Assembly (NCBI GenBank): GCA_903875225.1
Contig: CAIQVJ010000112.1
Location: forward strand, 1 to 64,000
Direction of reading: 5' to 3'
DNA length: 64,000 bases
From: an uncultured Pseudomonadota bacterium
Lineage (GTDB): Bacteria > Myxococcota_A > UBA796 > SXON01
Both the position numbers and the translations under genes were made by a program. Positions within the stretch are counted from its first letter, which is position 1, and every line of letters begins with the position of its first letter. The notes under the pieces are model-generated. The model was not told the origin of the DNA and ran no database searches. It saw only the letters and a program-made list of their open reading frames with translations. Below, piece by piece: positions 50,207 through 59,195 of this stretch.

Positions 50207-52237
50207 GTGCTCGGAGACTATGAGCGGACGCTCGCGGAGGCGACCGAAGCGGCCGAGATCTCTGCCGCAATGGGGTATGAGATCTGTCGGGCAGACGCCG
50301 AGAACCTCACGGGCACCGTGTTCCTCGAACGCGCCGAGTACCACGCTGCGGCGCGCTCCTTCGGCCTGGCGCTCGCCCGGTTCCAGCGGCAGGGAGATGC
50401 CGAAGGGGAGGCCCGCGCCCGGAGCAATCTCGGCCTCGTCGCCTGGCGGCTCGGCGATCTCCCGCGTGCCCGAGCCGACTTCCTGGCGGCGCTCGCGGTG
50501 TTCGAGGCGCAGGGCGACGCCCGCGCCCGCGGAAACCTGCTCAACAGCCTCGGGCTGGTCGCGGAGGACGAAGGGGACCGGGTGGGAGCCATCGCCCTGT
50601 ACGGGCAGGCGTTGGATCTCATGGAGACCACGGGAGACGTGGCGTTCACCGCCAATATCCGAGCGAACCTCGCGGACGCCTGGGAAGGGCTCGGGAACCT
50701 CGACGAAGCCTGGCTCGAGGCGGAGCGGGCTCTCGACCTGCGGCTGCACGGGGGCATCGCGCGTGGGGTCGTCGGCTCACGGGTCTCCCTGGGCCGGCTG
50801 GCGCTGCAGCGCGGGAACCTGGCGCGCGCACAGACCGAGGTGCAAGCGGGGCTCGAATCGGCGCGGGCGCTCGGCCTCAAGAAGCACCAGGCGGATCTCG
50901 TGGACCTGTCCGCCCGGCTGGCCGCCGAGCGCGGCGCGTGGGCGGAGGCGTACACGCTCACCCGACAGGGTGCAGGCCTGCGTGAGTCCTTGCGCAGCGA
51001 CGACCTCGCCCGCCGCATCACGGATCTGCGCACGCGCCTGGACGTGCAGGAGGCCGAGCGCCTCGCCGCAGCACGCCAGGTGGAGAACGAGGCACTGCGG
51101 GGCTCGATGGCGGCTGCGGAGTCGGCGTCCCGCGCGAAGTCTGCCTTCGTCGCGGTGATGAGTCACGAGATCCGGGCGCCGCTCACCGCTGCGCTCGGCG
51201 CGATGGAGTTGTTGCGCGAGACCACGCTCTCGGAAGCGCAGGACGACCTCGCCAGAACTGCGGAGTCCAGCGCCCGCATGCTGCTCGCGTTGGTGGACGA
51301 CGTGCTCGACATCGCGGCGATCGAGGCGGGGCACCTGCGTCTCGAGCACCAGCCGCTGGAGCTCGACCTGCTGCTCGCGCAGCTCCTGCCGCTGGTGCAA
51401 CTGCGGGCCCGGGCAAAGGGGATCGCCGTCGTGGTGCGGCGAGCCGAAGGCCTCCCGGCCACCGGTCTCGGGGACCTCGGTCGATTGCGCCAGATCCTGC
51501 TCAACCTCCTGCTCAACGCCGTCAAGTTCACCGACGAGGGCCGGGTGACGCTCGGCATCGAGCCCTCGACTGCCGGCCTCGTCTTCACCGTCAGCGACAC
51601 CGGCGTGGGCATCGATCCAGAGGCGCTTCCCCGCCTGTTCGAGCCATTTACGCAAGCCGATCCGTCGATCACGCGACGCTTCGGCGGCACCGGCCTCGGG
51701 CTCTCGATAGCGCGCAAGCTGACCGACGCGATGGGTGGCAGCATCCGCGTGGAGTCTACGCCGGGCGCAGGAGCGACCTTCACGATCGGGGTCCCGTTCC
51801 CGCCAGCACCCCAACCCCGCCGCGGGGGTGAGCCGTCGCTCGCTGCCGCCACGCTCCAGGGCCCGGTGCTCGTGGTCGACGACGATCCTGTCGTCGCCGG
51901 CGTGCTCGTCGCGATGTTGAGACACCTGGGGTGCGCCGTCGACCATGCCCCCGACGCCGCGACTGCCCTGAAGTGCACCGCGGCGACCCGCTACGCGCTG
52001 GTCCTCCTCGACGTGCGCATGCCAGAGGTGGACGGCTGCGAGCTGGCGACGCGACTGCGATCCATCCACGGGCCCGGGCTCCGGCTCCAGGGGCTCTCCG
52101 GTGCGGCGACCCACGAGGATCGGGAGCGAGCCCTGGCCTCGGGCATGGATGGCTACATGACCAAGCCGGTCACGCTGGACCGGCTCCGGGAGCTGCTGCA
52201 GAGCGTCAGCGCCGGAGCGCGATCAATCCCGCCATGA
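50207..52237 (+). CDS. TPR hybrid histidine kinase with receiver domain
   Basis: This protein has about 676 residues from GTG 50207. TPR repeats fill 1-270 (DYERTLAEATEAAEISAAMG, then further units). A coiled coil leads to HisKA with FVAVMSHEIRAPLTAALG, HATPase (LNLLLNAVKFTDEG, DTGVGIDPEALPRLF, FGGTGLGLSI) and a receiver domain (VLVVDDDPVVAG, phospho-Asp in LVLLDVRMPEVDG). The frame stays open for 111 bases upstream of the GTG and reads like another TPR, but has no ATG, GTG or TTG. The N-terminus may therefore be truncated. It is soluble, with no membrane helices, and overlaps the convergent MAPEG gene by 32 bases. Confidence 0.85.
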   Translation: MLGDYERTLAEATEAAEISAAMGYEICRADAENLTGTVFLERAEYHAAARSFGLALARFQRQGDAEGEARARSNLGLVAWRLGDLPRARADFLAALAVFEAQGDARARGNLLNSLGLVAEDEGDRVGAIALYGQALDLMETTGDVAFTANIRANLADAWEGLGNLDEAWLEAERALDLRLHGGIARGVVGSRVSLGRLALQRGNLARAQTEVQAGLESARALGLKKHQADLVDLSARLAAERGAWAEAYTLTRQGAGLRESLRSDDLARRITDLRTRLDVQEAERLAAARQVENEALRGSMAAAESASRAKSAFVAVMSHEIRAPLTAALGAMELLRETTLSEAQDDLARTAESSARMLLALVDDVLDIAAIEAGHLRLEHQPLELDLLLAQLLPLVQLRARAKGIAVVVRRAEGLPATGLGDLGRLRQILLNLLLNAVKFTDEGRVTLGIEPSTAGLVFTVSDTGVGIDPEALPRLFEPFTQADPSITRRFGGTGLGLSIARKLTDAMGGSIRVESTPGAGATFTIGVPFPPAPQPRRGGEPSLAAATLQGPVLVVDDDPVVAGVLVAMLRHLGCAVDHAPDAATALKCTAATRYALVLLDVRMPEVDGCELATRLRSIHGPGLRLQGLSGAATHEDRERALASGMDGYMTKPVTLDRLRELLQSVSAGARSIPP

Positions 52238-52622
52238 CGACGAAGCAGGTCACCTGGGTCACGAAGAACGCAAACCTCACGTTGATCACGAGCCCGCGGC
52301 CGCTCGATACGTGAGCCACGCTCTGGCAGACCCGGGCCCCCAGGACCACCTGCGTGCACACCGCGAAGGCGCCAGTTCGAAGGTCGACCAGGTGGCCCAC
52401 CAGCACGAGCGATGCGAAGACGGGCAGGTTCTCCACGCAGTTCGCGTGGGCCCGCATCAGGCGCTGGTACCAGTCCGGGCCATGGGGCACAGCCGCGGGA
52501 AAGGAGCCGGGCCGCGCCTTGCCGAGGAGCACGCTCCCGACGCGGTAGGGCCCGACGCCGACCAGCACGAGCGCCACGGTCCACACCGCGAAGCCCGTGA
52601 GGCACAGGAGGGGCGTGGTCAT
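52206..52622 (-). CDS. MAPEG family membrane protein
   Basis: This 138-residue protein has four hydrophobic helices, starting MTTPLLCLTGFAVWTVALVL. The MAPEG pattern RAHANCVENLPVFASLVLV is clear, followed by a last helix FFVTQVTCFVVMAGLIAL. The family contains glutathione- and eicosanoid-related membrane enzymes; bacterial members are mostly uncharacterised. ATG 52622 overlaps the leuB-like stop by ATGA (52619-52622). Confidence 0.88.
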   Translation of the reverse strand: MTTPLLCLTGFAVWTVALVLVGVGPYRVGSVLLGKARPGSFPAAVPHGPDWYQRLMRAHANCVENLPVFASLVLVGHLVDLRTGAFAVCTQVVLGARVCQSVAHVSSGRGLVINVRFAFFVTQVTCFVVMAGLIALRR

Positions 52623-53677
52623 GCGCTCATTGCGTCCAGCACCGCGCTGCCCGCCTCGGAGCTCGTGAGGTTCCCGCCCAGCTCCCGGGTCACGCGACCC
52701 GCGATCAGGCACCGGCCCACAGCATCCCCGATCCGCCGCTCGTCCGCCGGGCGCCCCAGCTGGCCCAGCATCATGCCAACGGTGAGGATCGCGGCGAACG
52801 GATTCGCGATGCCACGGCCGGCGATATCCGGCGCGCTGCCATGCACGGGCTCGTAGAGCCCCACCTTTCCGGGGTGCAGGTTTCCGCTCGCCGCGAGCCC
52901 GATCCCCCCCTGGATGGCCGCCCCGAGGTCGGTCACGATGTCGCCGAACAGGTTGTTGGTGACGATGACCTCGAAGTCCTCCGGGGTCTGCACCATGCGC
53001 ATCGTGAGCACGTCCACGTACAGGTGGGAGGGCTTGATCCCCGGATATTCGTTGGCGACGCTCCTGAACACACGCTGCCAGAGATCGTGGCCGTGGCGCA
53101 TGGCGTTCGCCTTGTCGCTCATGCACACCCGGGTCTTGCCGTTCTCGTGCGCCCACTGGAAGGCCGCGCGGATGATGCGCTCGACGCCCTTTCGCGTGTT
53201 GATCTCCTGCTCGATCGCGATCTCGTCCGCAGTGTCACGCTTGAACTGGCCGCCGATGCCGGTGTACAACCCTTCGGTGTTCTCGCGGAAAACGACGAAG
53301 TCCACATCCTCCGGGCGCTTGTCCTTGAGCGGGCAGTACCGCGCGTCGAGCAGGCGGACGGGTCGGAAGTTGATGTAGAGATCAAGCTTGAAGCGGGACC
53401 CGAGCAGGATGTCCTTCGCGTGGACGTTCGAGGGCACGCGGGGATCGCCCAGGGCGCCCAGGTAGATGCAGTCGAACTCGTTGCGGAACCGGTCGAGCGC
53501 GCTGTCGGGAAGCGTCGTTCCGTCGCGGAGATAGCGCTCGGCACCAAAGTCGAAGTGCTCGGTGGTGACGTCGGGCGCGATGGCGCCGAGCACCCGGAGC
53601 CCCTGTTCGAGCACCTCGGTGCCGATGCCGTCTCCCGGCAGGACGGCGATGTTCGGGGGACGGGTGGGGGTGGACAT
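52619..53677 (-). CDS. leuB: 3-isopropylmalate dehydrogenase (LeuB-like)
   Basis: This 352-residue protein starts at ATG 53677 (MSTPTRPPNIAVLPGDGIG). Family signatures: LPGDGIGTEV for nucleotide binding, FRENTEGLYTG for substrate and metal, and NLFGDIVTDLGAAIQGGIGL ending in the LAASGNLHPG loop. LeuB oxidises 3-isopropylmalate in leucine synthesis using NAD. The segment YINFRPVRLLDA replaces the usual LRPAK-type helix, so a related isocitrate or tartrate dehydrogenase is not excluded. No other leu genes are adjacent. Confidence 0.8.
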   Translation of the reverse strand: MSTPTRPPNIAVLPGDGIGTEVLEQGLRVLGAIAPDVTTEHFDFGAERYLRDGTTLPDSALDRFRNEFDCIYLGALGDPRVPSNVHAKDILLGSRFKLDLYINFRPVRLLDARYCPLKDKRPEDVDFVVFRENTEGLYTGIGGQFKRDTADEIAIEQEINTRKGVERIIRAAFQWAHENGKTRVCMSDKANAMRHGHDLWQRVFRSVANEYPGIKPSHLYVDVLTMRMVQTPEDFEVIVTNNLFGDIVTDLGAAIQGGIGLAASGNLHPGKVGLYEPVHGSAPDIAGRGIANPFAAILTVGMMLGQLGRPADERRIGDAVGRCLIAGRVTRELGGNLTSSEAGSAVLDAMSA

Positions 53678-53740
53678 CTGTGGCTCCAATAGGCCACCGC
53701 GCCTATCGCGCGCGAGCGTGGGCATCGACCGGAAGCTCGG

Positions 53741-54817
53741 CTACCCGGTGAGGGCCGGTCGGCCTGCGCCGTGGTTCAACGCCAAGCGAAAGGCCCACGG
53801 ATTGGCGGCGAGCCCGCGAAACGCGAGGCGACGCAGCCACGGCCGGGCGGCGAGCTGCAGCAGCCCACGAGTGAACATGCGGTGACGGCGCGTGATCACG
53901 CTCCATCGAGCCGGCCACTCGGCCCAGCGCCCGTCGAGGCAGAGCCCGACGAGCTCGTGCGCCTGTCCGAACCCGAGCGCGAGCCCTTCTCCGGTGAGCG
54001 CATCGACGTAGCCGGCGGCATCGCCCACGAGCAGCACCCTGCCGGATGCCTGTGTGGAGACCCGGACATCGAACGGACCAGCCCCCCGTATGCTGCTCTC
54101 GGGAGCGCCCAGCCGCGCGGCCAGCTCCGGAAAGCCAGCCAGAAAGGTATCGAAATCACCCCGCCCACGACGTCCGCCCCACAGGAACGCGACGCCCACC
54201 CGGTGCGGGCCCGTGGGCGTGACATAGGCCTCCACGTTGTCCGCCCACCAGACCTCCACGAAGTCGGTCCATGGCGTGACCGGGAAGTGCCTGCGAATCC
54301 CGAGGCGCCGCGCCGGTCCGGCCACGACCTCTATCCTCGCCCACTTCCGCACCTGGGAATGGAGCCCATCGGCGCCGATCAGCCAGTCCCCGCCCACCGA
54401 TCCGCCGCTCGTCTCCAGGGTCACACCCGCGCGATCGGCCCGAAAACCCAGCGCCTCCGTCCGTTCCCAGAGCTCCACCCCGAGGCCCACAGCGCGCTCA
54501 CGGAGCGCCTCCGAGAGGCCCAGCCGGCGCACACCGAGCCCCATGCCGTTCGCAAACGGCGCCTCCACGACCACCTTCCGACCCCCTGTGGCGTCGATGT
54601 ACCGGATCCCGCGAATCGGGTGGCTCGCCGCCGCGGCAGGGACGGCCCCGAGCCGGGCCAGGTGCGCGACGCCCGCGGGCATCAAGCCCTCCCCGCACGC
54701 CTTGTCGACCGGGCCCCCGCAGCGCTCCACCACCACCGCCTCAGCGCCGCGCAGACGGGCCTCGATCCCGGCGGCGAGGCCGACAGGCCCCCCACCCACG
54801 ATCACGAATCGCGGCAT
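53741..54817 (-). CDS. FAD-dependent oxidoreductase, geranylgeranyl-reductase-like
   Basis: This 358-residue protein has an N-terminal Rossmann motif (FVIVGGGPVGLAAGIEARLRG), CGEGLMPAGV, the WLIGADGLHSQVRKW block for FAD and the second FAD motif LVGDAAGYVDALTGEGLALG. The last 70 residues are basic and helical. Relatives include lipid-linked isoprenoid reductases and halogenase-type monooxygenases; the substrate is unknown. It lies 63 bases upstream of the leuB-like gene and 15 bases after DUF507 on the same strand. Confidence 0.87.
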   Translation of the reverse strand: MPRFVIVGGGPVGLAAGIEARLRGAEAVVVERCGGPVDKACGEGLMPAGVAHLARLGAVPAAAASHPIRGIRYIDATGGRKVVVEAPFANGMGLGVRRLGLSEALRERAVGLGVELWERTEALGFRADRAGVTLETSGGSVGGDWLIGADGLHSQVRKWARIEVVAGPARRLGIRRHFPVTPWTDFVEVWWADNVEAYVTPTGPHRVGVAFLWGGRRGRGDFDTFLAGFPELAARLGAPESSIRGAGPFDVRVSTQASGRVLLVGDAAGYVDALTGEGLALGFGQAHELVGLCLDGRWAEWPARWSVITRRHRMFTRGLLQLAARPWLRRLAFRGLAANPWAFRLALNHGAGRPALTG

Positions 54818-54832
54818 GGCTCTCTCTAGAGC

Positions 54833-55351
54833 CTAGAGCAGTCCGTGCTTCTTCCGGACCTCTCGCAACGCGCGGTTGAGCGCGTCCTGGCGCTCGACTG
54901 AGCCCTCGGCCACGTTCTTGATGCGGTCTTCGGCCTCGGCGCGCAGCGCGTTCTCGTCGACGTCGAACTTCTTGATGGTGTCGATGATCTTGCGGAACAT
55001 CTCCCGATCCTCTCCGAACACCTCGATCACGTTCGGGGAGATCATGAAGTTCTCCATGAACTGGCGGGAGAGGTACTTCTCGACCTCGTTCCCGGTCGGG
55101 TGTCCCCACATCGAGGCGACGTCCCCACGTGTCTTGTTGTATTGGTCGTAGGGGACGTTCTTGCGCTCCATCTCGGTACGCACGCTCTCGCGAAGGTCCT
55201 GGTCACGCTTGAGATAGCTCTCCATGATGGCGACGAGATCCTGCTCGGCCTCGGTCCGGCTCTCGGCCTCGATCTCGACGTCACCCTCGTTGATGAGGCG
55301 CTCCAGCACACCGTGAGCAATGGCGGGAACGCGGGCACGGTAGAGTTTCAT
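54833..55351 (-). CDS. DUF507 family protein
   Basis: This 172-residue protein uses ATG 55351 (MKLYRARVPAIAHGVLERL). The full helical DUF507 layout is present: LINEGDVEIE, then DLVAIMESYLKRDQDLRES, DQYNKTRGDVASMWGHP and KYLSRQFMENFMIS. The family is typical of deltaproteobacteria and Aquificae and has no established function. The C-terminal helix is highly charged. It may be a DNA- or ribosome-associated protein, but this is a guess. Confidence 0.87.
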   Translation of the reverse strand: MKLYRARVPAIAHGVLERLINEGDVEIEAESRTEAEQDLVAIMESYLKRDQDLRESVRTEMERKNVPYDQYNKTRGDVASMWGHPTGNEVEKYLSRQFMENFMISPNVIEVFGEDREMFRKIIDTIKKFDVDENALRAEAEDRIKNVAEGSVERQDALNRALREVRKKHGLL

Positions 55352-55380
55352 CGGGAGACCTTGGGCCGCGGGGCCGGCGC

Positions 55381-55581
55381 TCAAAACAGAGGGAAGGAGA
55401 CCCCGAATCCCAGCCGGGCCCTGACAAGGGCAAAGGCGGTACGCGAGGCCCCGAGCGCCGTAGGGACCTCCCCCAACGGCACTTCGGGAAGGAACGACAC
55501 GCTGTACCCCGCCTCCAGTTCAACCGCCACCCGTGCAGGCGCACCCAGACGAACTCCGACATCTCCACCGACGACCGCATT
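55381..55581 (-). pseudogene. 3' remnant of an outer-membrane beta-barrel protein gene
   Basis: A 66-codon open stretch on the minus strand has no usable start and follows an in-frame TGA. It reads as alternating beta-strands (GGDVGVRLGAPARVAVELEA, GYSVSFLPEV) and ends in LGFGVSFPLF, the C-terminal Phe signature for outer-membrane assembly. The 5' part of the gene is missing; the next gene upstream is the 917-residue gene. It lies in the 299-base gap between that gene and DUF507. Confidence 0.6.
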
Positions 55582-55650
55582 CCGTCAGGCGCCACCATCT
55601 CCGAGAGACGCCAGGCTACATCCTGCTCGGCAGGGGGAAGACGGCGAGCG

Positions 55651-58404
55651 TCACGAGAGCAGGCGCCAGGCCTTCGTGAGCCGCTCGTTCTCCAGGGGCG
55701 CGAGGGTCACGCCGCGGGGCAGATCCCCCACCAACTCGGTGCGGGGCGCAAAACCCTCACCGATCTTGTCCTGCAGGAAGGCACGATAGGCGCCGTCGAC
55801 ATCGCCGTAGACGGTGTAGGCGTGACGGTCGACGATGCGCGCGCCGTACGGCCGGCCGAACACCATCTGGGTGCCGTCGATGAACGCGCAGTACCCCTTG
55901 AGCAGGAACTCGAAGTCCATGTTCGGCGTCTCGCCCGGACCGCGCGAACGCGCCCGAGGGGGCAACTCCCCGACCCCGTCCGCTCCACCACGATCGGCTT
56001 TGATGCCTCGCGGACGCTGCGCCGTGGGGGGCGGAATGGAATTCGGCCGCTGGGGCGCGCTGGGCGGAGTGGTCACCGGCCCGGATTCCGCCGGGGGCAT
56101 GGCGCTGTGGCTCATCACGCTCACGCTGGGGTCGTCCTCGATGTCCACGTCCACCGAGGGCTCGAGGCTGATCGAGCTGGTATCGACACCGGGAAGGAAG
56201 AAGCTCGTGAAATCACCCGACTCCGGATCGTCTGGCAACTCGGTGGTCTGCCCCTCGGCCTCCGCGGCGATGTCCGCCTCGAGGTTCGCCCCCCCGTCGC
56301 CGAGCCAGTCCTCGCGCCACGCGCCACCGGCAAGCAGCTCGTGGCGGACCTGTTCGGGCTCTGGCACCGGCTGCGGCCGGGCGGGGCCAAAATCGTCGTC
56401 CCCCCCGAGGTCGAGCACGAGCGACCGTTGGGGCTCGGCGTTCGCCGCGAACGGGTCCGAGAACGTCGCCGCCCCGGCACCCGCCGGCTCGGCGGAGTCG
56501 CCGCCGAAGGGGTCGAACGCCACCGGCGCCGGCGCCGGCTCGATAACCGTGAATGGCTCGATCTGGGTAGCGATCGCAACTCCCGGCGCCACGGCCTGGG
56601 CGCTGGGCATCTCGATGCGGTCGACCTCCCCGGAGCGGGCCGCCATGTTGCGCTGCACCGGCGCGACCGGCGCGGGGTGCGGCAACGCAGCGGCGGAGTC
56701 GCGGTCGAGCAGGGCGACCCAGTCGGCCAGGGAGAAGCGAACCGCCTCGAACCCCCCGCTCACCCCGTTCACGCGCGCCAGGGCGACCACCTCGTCATCG
56801 AACTCGAACACGCGCAGCGTGTCCAGGCTTCGGGGCATCCGGGCATCGCCGCCGGGCGCGGCATCCCGGGGCCCCACGAGACCCGCGGCATGGCGAGCAC
56901 CCTCGATCGCGTCGGCCGCGGCGGCCTCGATACCCACCCCCTGCCCGCAGAGCCGCCCCCCGTGCAGGCCGAGCGCATGGATGCCGTCCATGCCCGCGCG
57001 CGGTGGAAGGGCAGTCAACGAGAGCCACTGCAGAGCACTCTCCACCGCGGGGCCGCCGAGCCGGACCACTTCGCCGTCGGTCCCGCCGGAGATCTCTCCC
57101 ACCCCGACACCCACCGGGGGTTGTTCCCCGCTGAACCGCTGGCCGACGCGCAGCGCGAACCGGAAGGCCGCGAGAGCATCCAGGAACACGACCAGCGCGC
57201 AAAAGCCGAGGTCCACATGGATGCAGCCGGGGATCCCGCGCACCGCCTCCGCCCAGACCCGCTCCACCTGGGCCGCGCCGTCGAACCCGGGCCGGGGGCG
57301 ACGGAGCATGCCGAGGCCGACCGCCACGACCACGGCGTGCACAGGTCCGTGGGGAACGACGAGGGCCCGATCCGCGCGGCCGTCCACGTCGGCGACCGGC
57401 GCGATCGAGGCGGCGAGGGCAGAGATCACGTCCCAACGGCGCAGCTCCCTGAGCACCTCCACCAGCGCCGCCGCGAGCGCCAGTCCATGCTCCGGCTTGA
57501 GCAGGTCCTTCGCGAGGGGCGCAGCCACCCCGGCTCGCACGAGGGTCTTCACATCCGTGAACCGTGCAAGCTGAGGCAGCATCCACGCCAGGGCGTCCGG
57601 GTCGGTGAGGAGCGCCCGCGCCACGTCCGCGACTCCGCGATCCGCGAGATCCGGCGGCACGTGGCGGAGCACGAAGCCGAGGTCCTCAGGTGTGGCGCGA
57701 CCGGCGCCGCGACGGTCCAGCACCCCGGCGATCGCCGTGCGCAACGCAATCCCGCCCGCGCTCACGGTAGCCGCCGGAATGCCCGTTCCCTGCACCGCCG
57801 AGAGCAGCGGCAGGCTGGCCTCCAGGTCGAGCGCGCCGCGCTCGAACAACACGGCAAACCGGCACCCCACGACGGCCTGCGCGAGGGCCGGCACGCGCAC
57901 CCCCGCTGCACTCAGCGCCGCAAGGGCGGCGGACATGCGCACCTGCATCCGCGAGGCGAAGCGCCCCAGGAACGCGCCCTGCTCCTCCGGCGGCATGGCG
58001 CGGATCGCGGCGATTCGTGGTGAGAGCTCTCCCGGCGGCGCCGAGAGCAGCGCCGCCGTCTGTCGCACCACCTCCAGCAGCGGCACCACGCCGGCCCCCG
58101 GGGAGACCGACAACCCCTCTGCGACCAGGGCCCGTAGCGCCACGGAGAGCTCGTCGCCGTCGGGAGACCCCGCGCCAGCCGGGGCCTCGGCCTCCCGCAG
58201 CGCTCGCTCGAAGGCTGAACGGAGCGGGTGCTGCAGCACATCGGCACACGCAGAGTAGATCGCCCAGGAGGCCTCCCCCGGGATCAGCGCAGGCAGCCCA
58301 TCACACACCTCGGGCAGCGCGACCACGGCGGCCTGACCGGCGTCGAGCCCACGAGGCGGGCGTCGCCTCTCCCATACAAGGCGACCAAGTGCGTCGAGGT
58401 TCAT
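55651..58404 (-). CDS. Unknown 917-residue protein with HEAT-like N-terminus
   Basis: The first 480 residues are Ala/Leu/Val-rich helices in a HEAT-like rhythm. A middle part (about 500-610) is mixed alpha/beta. About 640-830 is a low-complexity Pro/Ala/Asp linker with acidic patches (DIEDDPSVSVMSHSAMP). The last 80 residues form a small conserved-looking alpha/beta domain (MDFEFLLKGYCAFIDGTQMV, then FGRPYG). There is no signal peptide. This long-linker layout is common in Myxococcota regulatory proteins. It lies 27 bases downstream of the Crp/Fnr gene, so it may be an effector of that regulator's operon. Confidence 0.8.
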   Translation of the reverse strand: MNLDALGRLVWERRRPPRGLDAGQAAVVALPEVCDGLPALIPGEASWAIYSACADVLQHPLRSAFERALREAEAPAGAGSPDGDELSVALRALVAEGLSVSPGAGVVPLLEVVRQTAALLSAPPGELSPRIAAIRAMPPEEQGAFLGRFASRMQVRMSAALAALSAAGVRVPALAQAVVGCRFAVLFERGALDLEASLPLLSAVQGTGIPAATVSAGGIALRTAIAGVLDRRGAGRATPEDLGFVLRHVPPDLADRGVADVARALLTDPDALAWMLPQLARFTDVKTLVRAGVAAPLAKDLLKPEHGLALAAALVEVLRELRRWDVISALAASIAPVADVDGRADRALVVPHGPVHAVVVAVGLGMLRRPRPGFDGAAQVERVWAEAVRGIPGCIHVDLGFCALVVFLDALAAFRFALRVGQRFSGEQPPVGVGVGEISGGTDGEVVRLGGPAVESALQWLSLTALPPRAGMDGIHALGLHGGRLCGQGVGIEAAAADAIEGARHAAGLVGPRDAAPGGDARMPRSLDTLRVFEFDDEVVALARVNGVSGGFEAVRFSLADWVALLDRDSAAALPHPAPVAPVQRNMAARSGEVDRIEMPSAQAVAPGVAIATQIEPFTVIEPAPAPVAFDPFGGDSAEPAGAGAATFSDPFAANAEPQRSLVLDLGGDDDFGPARPQPVPEPEQVRHELLAGGAWREDWLGDGGANLEADIAAEAEGQTTELPDDPESGDFTSFFLPGVDTSSISLEPSVDVDIEDDPSVSVMSHSAMPPAESGPVTTPPSAPQRPNSIPPPTAQRPRGIKADRGGADGVGELPPRARSRGPGETPNMDFEFLLKGYCAFIDGTQMVFGRPYGARIVDRHAYTVYGDVDGAYRAFLQDKIGEGFAPRTELVGDLPRGVTLAPLENERLTKAWRLLS

Positions 58405-58431
58405 GCGGGGCTCCGACCAGAGAGTATAGCG

Positions 58432-59121
58432 CTACGACTCCTTCAGGCGCTTCAGACCCGCTTCATCGAGCACGATCACGCGCTTTCCCTCCGTGAGGAT
58501 GAGGCCGTCGCGCCGCATGTCCAGGATCGCGAAGCTCACGGTCTCCCGCGTGGCGCCGATCAGGCTCGCGATCTCCTTGTGCGTGAGCTTGAGGTTGATG
58601 ATCACGCCCCGGCTGTCCCGCACCCCGAACGGACCCGAGAGTTCGAGGAACAATGCGGCGAGACGGGCATGGGCGCTCCGGAAGAGCAGGCTCTCGACCC
58701 GGTTTTCAAGCTGCCGCCTCCGATCGCCCACGAGCCGCATCATCTCCACGGCGAGACCCGCGTTGCGCATCATCACGCGCATGAATTCATCTTTCGGGAT
58801 GGTGAGCAATTGGGTGTCTTCGTACGCCTCGGCCGCGGTGTCGTGCGGGGTCGACGAGACGATCGACAGCTCGCCAAAAAGCTGGTCCTTGGTGAGGAAG
58901 TGCAGGGTGAGCTCGCGCCCCTCGTCGCTCACCTTGTAGATCTTCACGATGCCTGTACGCACGAAGTAGATCAGGTTTGCGGGCGCACCGGGCGCCCAGA
59001 TGGACGCCCGACGACGCAACTCGTGGGTGTCCGAGACCTGTTCCAGTACCTCCATCTCCCGCTCAGGCAGCGAGGAGAGGATGGGATTTTGGCGGATGTA
59101 CCAGCCTTTCGTCTTGATCAT
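58432..59121 (-). CDS. Crp/Fnr family transcriptional regulator
   Basis: This 229-residue protein has an N-terminal cyclic-nucleotide-binding fold (IYFVRTGIVKIYKVSDEGRE, then LFGELSIVSSTPHDTAA) and a C-terminal winged HTH with LTHKEIASLIGATRETVSFA. The cAMP-pocket Arg-Ser/Thr pair is replaced by STPHD, so another ligand or none is likely. There is no Cys cluster, so it is not an Fe-S FNR. It heads the operon with the 917-residue protein and is divergent from the MobA-like gene at 59196. Confidence 0.9.
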   Translation of the reverse strand: MIKTKGWYIRQNPILSSLPEREMEVLEQVSDTHELRRRASIWAPGAPANLIYFVRTGIVKIYKVSDEGRELTLHFLTKDQLFGELSIVSSTPHDTAAEAYEDTQLLTIPKDEFMRVMMRNAGLAVEMMRLVGDRRRQLENRVESLLFRSAHARLAALFLELSGPFGVRDSRGVIINLKLTHKEIASLIGATRETVSFAILDMRRDGLILTEGKRVIVLDEAGLKRLKES

Positions 59122-59195
59122 CGGCGGCGACTCGGGGGCGGACGGGGGTGCGGGATACGTCGTACCTTCTTGAACCTAAGTCCCTTTGGGGAGAG

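Noticed and set aside
50139..51158. 340-codon frame overlapping the hybrid kinase
   Set aside because: It is Ser/Arg-rich in a shifted frame, with no motif; the TPR-kinase frame is real.
55822..58023. 733-codon plus-strand frame
   Set aside because: It is antisense to the 917-residue gene, Arg/His-rich and without domains.
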